Origin: Rhodoferax sp.
Lineage (GTDB): Bacteria > Pseudomonadota > Gammaproteobacteria > Burkholderiales > Burkholderiaceae_C
Length of the DNA: 64,000 nt
Direction: 5' to 3'
Assembly (NCBI GenBank): GCA_024236015.1
Contig: JACKLK010000008.1
Coordinates: 1-64,000 of the forward strand
Numbering within the stretch: the stretch's first letter is position 1; each line of letters starts with the position of its first letter. This document shows positions 61,466 to 64,000 of this stretch, piece after piece. The translations under genes and the position numbers were made by a program. The notes under the pieces are model-generated. The model made no database searches. It saw only the letters and a program-made list of their open reading frames with translations, and was not told the origin of the DNA.

Positions 61466-62410
61466 ATGATCCGTTTCATCCTGCGACGCGTGCTGGCGTC
61501 CATTCCGGTGCTGCTGCTCGTGTCGCTGATCACCTTCGGCCTGCTCTGGCTGGTGCCCGGCGACCCGGCCTCGATGTTCCTGGACGCCGGTGCCACCGCC
61601 GAGGCACTGGACCGGGTCCGGCGTGAACTGGGGCTGGACCAGCCCTTCCTGGTGCGCATGGGCCAGTGGTACGTGCGGCTGCTGCAGGGCGACCTGGGCC
61701 AGTCGTTGTTGCTCAACCGCAGCGTCGTCGACGCCATCCTGGAGCGGCTGCCGGTGACCTTGTCGCTGACCGCGCTGGCCTTCGTGGTGTCGGTGCTGCT
61801 CGGCGTGGCCGCCGGTGTCGTGGCCGCGGTGCGCCACGGCCGCCTGGCCGACCAGGGCATGATGACGCTGGCGCTGATCGGCCTGTCCATCCCCGAGTTC
61901 TGGCTCGGCCTGGTGCTGATCTGGCTGATCGCGGTGCTGGTGCCGATCTTCCCGGCCGGCGACTATGTGCCGTTCACCGAGGACGCCTGGCAATGGGCGC
62001 GCCACATCGCCTTGCCGACCTTCTCGCTGGCCTGCGTGCAGATGGGTTTCGTCGCTCGCATGACGCGCTCGAGCATGCTCGAGGTGCTGGGCCAGGATTT
62101 CGTGCGCACCGCGCGCGCCAAGGGCCTGCCCGAACCCTATGTCGTGGTGCGCCACGGCCTGCACAACGCCATGGTGCCCATCGTCACCGTGATGGGCATC
62201 ATGGTCGGCGCCTTGCTCGGCGGCGCCGTCGTCACCGAACAGGTGTTCTCCATCCCTGGGCTGGGGCGGCTCATCATCGGCGCGGTGCTCAGCCGCGATT
62301 TCCCGGTCATCCAGGGCGGGCTGCTGTTCCTGGCCCTGATCTACCTGACGGTCAACCTCGCGGTCGACCTGCTGTATGCGGCCATCGATCCGCGCGTGAG
62401 GCTGGAATGA
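61466..62410 (+). CDS. ABC transporter permease, DppB type
   Basis: A 314-residue inner-membrane subunit with six hydrophobic segments, the GDPASMFLDAGAT opening of the periplasmic loop and the docking loop DFVRTARAKGLPEPYVVVRH near residue 212. EQVFSIPGLGRLI near the end is typical. No RBS stands out before the ATG (61466), 119 bp after the receptor gene. Its stop overlaps the next start (ATGA at 62407-62410). Confidence 0.95.
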   Translation: MIRFILRRVLASIPVLLLVSLITFGLLWLVPGDPASMFLDAGATAEALDRVRRELGLDQPFLVRMGQWYVRLLQGDLGQSLLLNRSVVDAILERLPVTLSLTALAFVVSVLLGVAAGVVAAVRHGRLADQGMMTLALIGLSIPEFWLGLVLIWLIAVLVPIFPAGDYVPFTEDAWQWARHIALPTFSLACVQMGFVARMTRSSMLEVLGQDFVRTARAKGLPEPYVVVRHGLHNAMVPIVTVMGIMVGALLGGAVVTEQVFSIPGLGRLIIGAVLSRDFPVIQGGLLFLALIYLTVNLAVDLLYAAIDPRVRLE

Positions 62411-63299
62411 GCAGTACCGGAATCGACGCCACCCTGCCGGTCGCCGCGGCGGCCGCGCCGTCGCGCCGCATGGCCTTCGTGCGCCGCCTGCTGGCGAACC
62501 GTTCGTTCACCATGGGCCTGGTGCTGGTGGGCATCGTCGTGGCGCTGGCGTTGCTGGCCGACGTGATCGCGCCCTTCGATCCGCTCAAGGGCAACTTCCG
62601 CGCGCGCATGGTGCCGCCGGGCGCGGAACACTGGCTGGGCACCGACCACTTCGGACGCGACATTCTCTCGCGCATCCTGCACGGCGCGCAGGTGTCGCTG
62701 CACATCGGCTTCCTGGTCGCGCTGTTCACCGCGCTGGCCGGCGCCGTCATCGGCGCGGCCGCCGGTTATTTCCGGCCCGCCGACGGCCCGCTGATGCGGC
62801 TGATGGACGCCTTCATGGCGTTCCCGCCCATCATCCTGGCCATCGCCATCAGTTCCGTGCTGGGTGCCTCGGTGACCAATGTCGTGATCGCGCTGGCGAT
62901 CGCCGCCACGCCCCACACGGCGCGCGTCGTGCGCGCGTCGGTGATGGTGGTGCGCGAGATGGAATACGTGGAGGCCGCGCGTGCGCTGGGCGCCGGCCAC
63001 GCGCGCATCCTGCTGCGCCATGTCATGGCCAATGCGATGGCGCCGCTGGTGGTGCGCGTGACCTACGTGTTCGCGATCGCGATCCTGAACGAGGCGGTGT
63101 TGTCGTTCATCGGTGTCGGGCCGCCGCCGCCGACGCCGACCTTCGGCGCCATCATCGCCAACGGGCGCGACTTCATCGTCTCCGCGCCCTGGATCACGGT
63201 GGCGCCGGGCATGGCCATCCTGGTCAGCGTGCTGGGCCTGAACATGCTCGGCGACGGCTTGCGCGACGTGCTGGACCCGCGCATGGCGGTGACGACCCG

Positions 63300-63303
<4 letters not shown>
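62407..63303 (+). CDS. ABC transporter permease, DppC type
   Basis: The second permease, 298 residues. Its 25-residue N-terminal head precedes TM1; the loop LGTDHFGRDILSRILHG is diagnostic of the DppC group, and the docking loop is EYVEAARALGAGHARILLRHV near residue 190. The start overlaps the DppB stop, and its own stop (63301-63303) overlaps the start of the ATPase gene by four bases. The three genes are thus translationally coupled. Confidence 0.95.

Positions 63304-64000
<697 letters not shown>

Overview
This is a high-GC stretch of bacterial chromosome with the gene style of a betaproteobacterium of the order Burkholderiales, probably Comamonadaceae- or Alcaligenaceae-like. The clues are a Bug-type periplasmic receptor, an intracellular Cys-type PHB depolymerase, the Acidithiobacillus-type glutamate-cysteine ligase, several LysR and GntR regulators with divergent targets, a DUF2917 gene and a PEP-CTERM protein. 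I found no rRNA, tRNA or CRISPR array. The only mobile DNA seen is the end of an insertion sequence at the left edge. Genus-level placement is not possible from the sequence alone.

Layout. 1-234: tail of a transposase and an IS end. 432-5729: a secreted protein of unknown function, uvrA and a diguanylate cyclase. 5742-9426: a Bug receptor and a formylglycine-type sulfatase, divergent from a LysR gene with a perfect inverted repeat between them. 9495-12357: a Bcr/CflA-type exporter and a MocR-type regulator. 12493-24779: a tightly packed catabolic operon divergent from the MocR gene. It encodes an oligopeptide-type ABC importer, a ThDP enzyme, a two-gene N,N-dimethylformamidase-like amidohydrolase, an SDR, a deacetylase-type amidohydrolase and a Gfo/Idh/MocA oxidoreductase. 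24804-30395: phaZ, a GST, a cupin, a PEP-CTERM protein and PhoX. 30430-33700: a reverse-strand operon of aldo/keto reductase, MFS carrier and 6-phosphogluconate dehydrogenase. 33854-39977: gshA, kup, a BLUF photoreceptor, benE and gshB. 39996-46689: a class II amidotransferase, two MFS carriers flanking a 4-oxalocrotonate tautomerase, and a MATE pump coupled to a serine hydrolase. 46700-49978: a glycosidase, a GNAT and a DUF2917 gene, divergent from a LysR gene. 50017-54932: EVE, YghU, a lactonase-like amidohydrolase, the stub of an AraC regulator, an M20 amidohydrolase and a small zinc-ribbon membrane protein. 55048-59417: a glycine-zipper lipoprotein and a GntR/enolase/SDR/SDR acid-sugar cluster. 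59820-64000: a second oligopeptide-type ABC importer, divergent from the GntR gene and cut by the window edge.

How the genes may work together. Two regions look like self-contained import-plus-catabolism modules. In the first (10864-24779) a MocR regulator, with a near-identical pair of 12-mers in front of it, faces a transporter and amide-cleaving enzymes. The large subunit keeps the Tyr/Tyr/Glu iron-site pattern of dimethylformamidase, so I infer uptake and hydrolysis of a small N-acyl or formamide-like compound, substrate unknown. In the second (55766-64000) a GntR/FCD regulator sits over a TGTATACA palindrome between an enolase-superfamily/SDR operon and an ABC importer, suggesting acid-sugar use. 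The rest is largely glutathione, potassium, stress and efflux functions.
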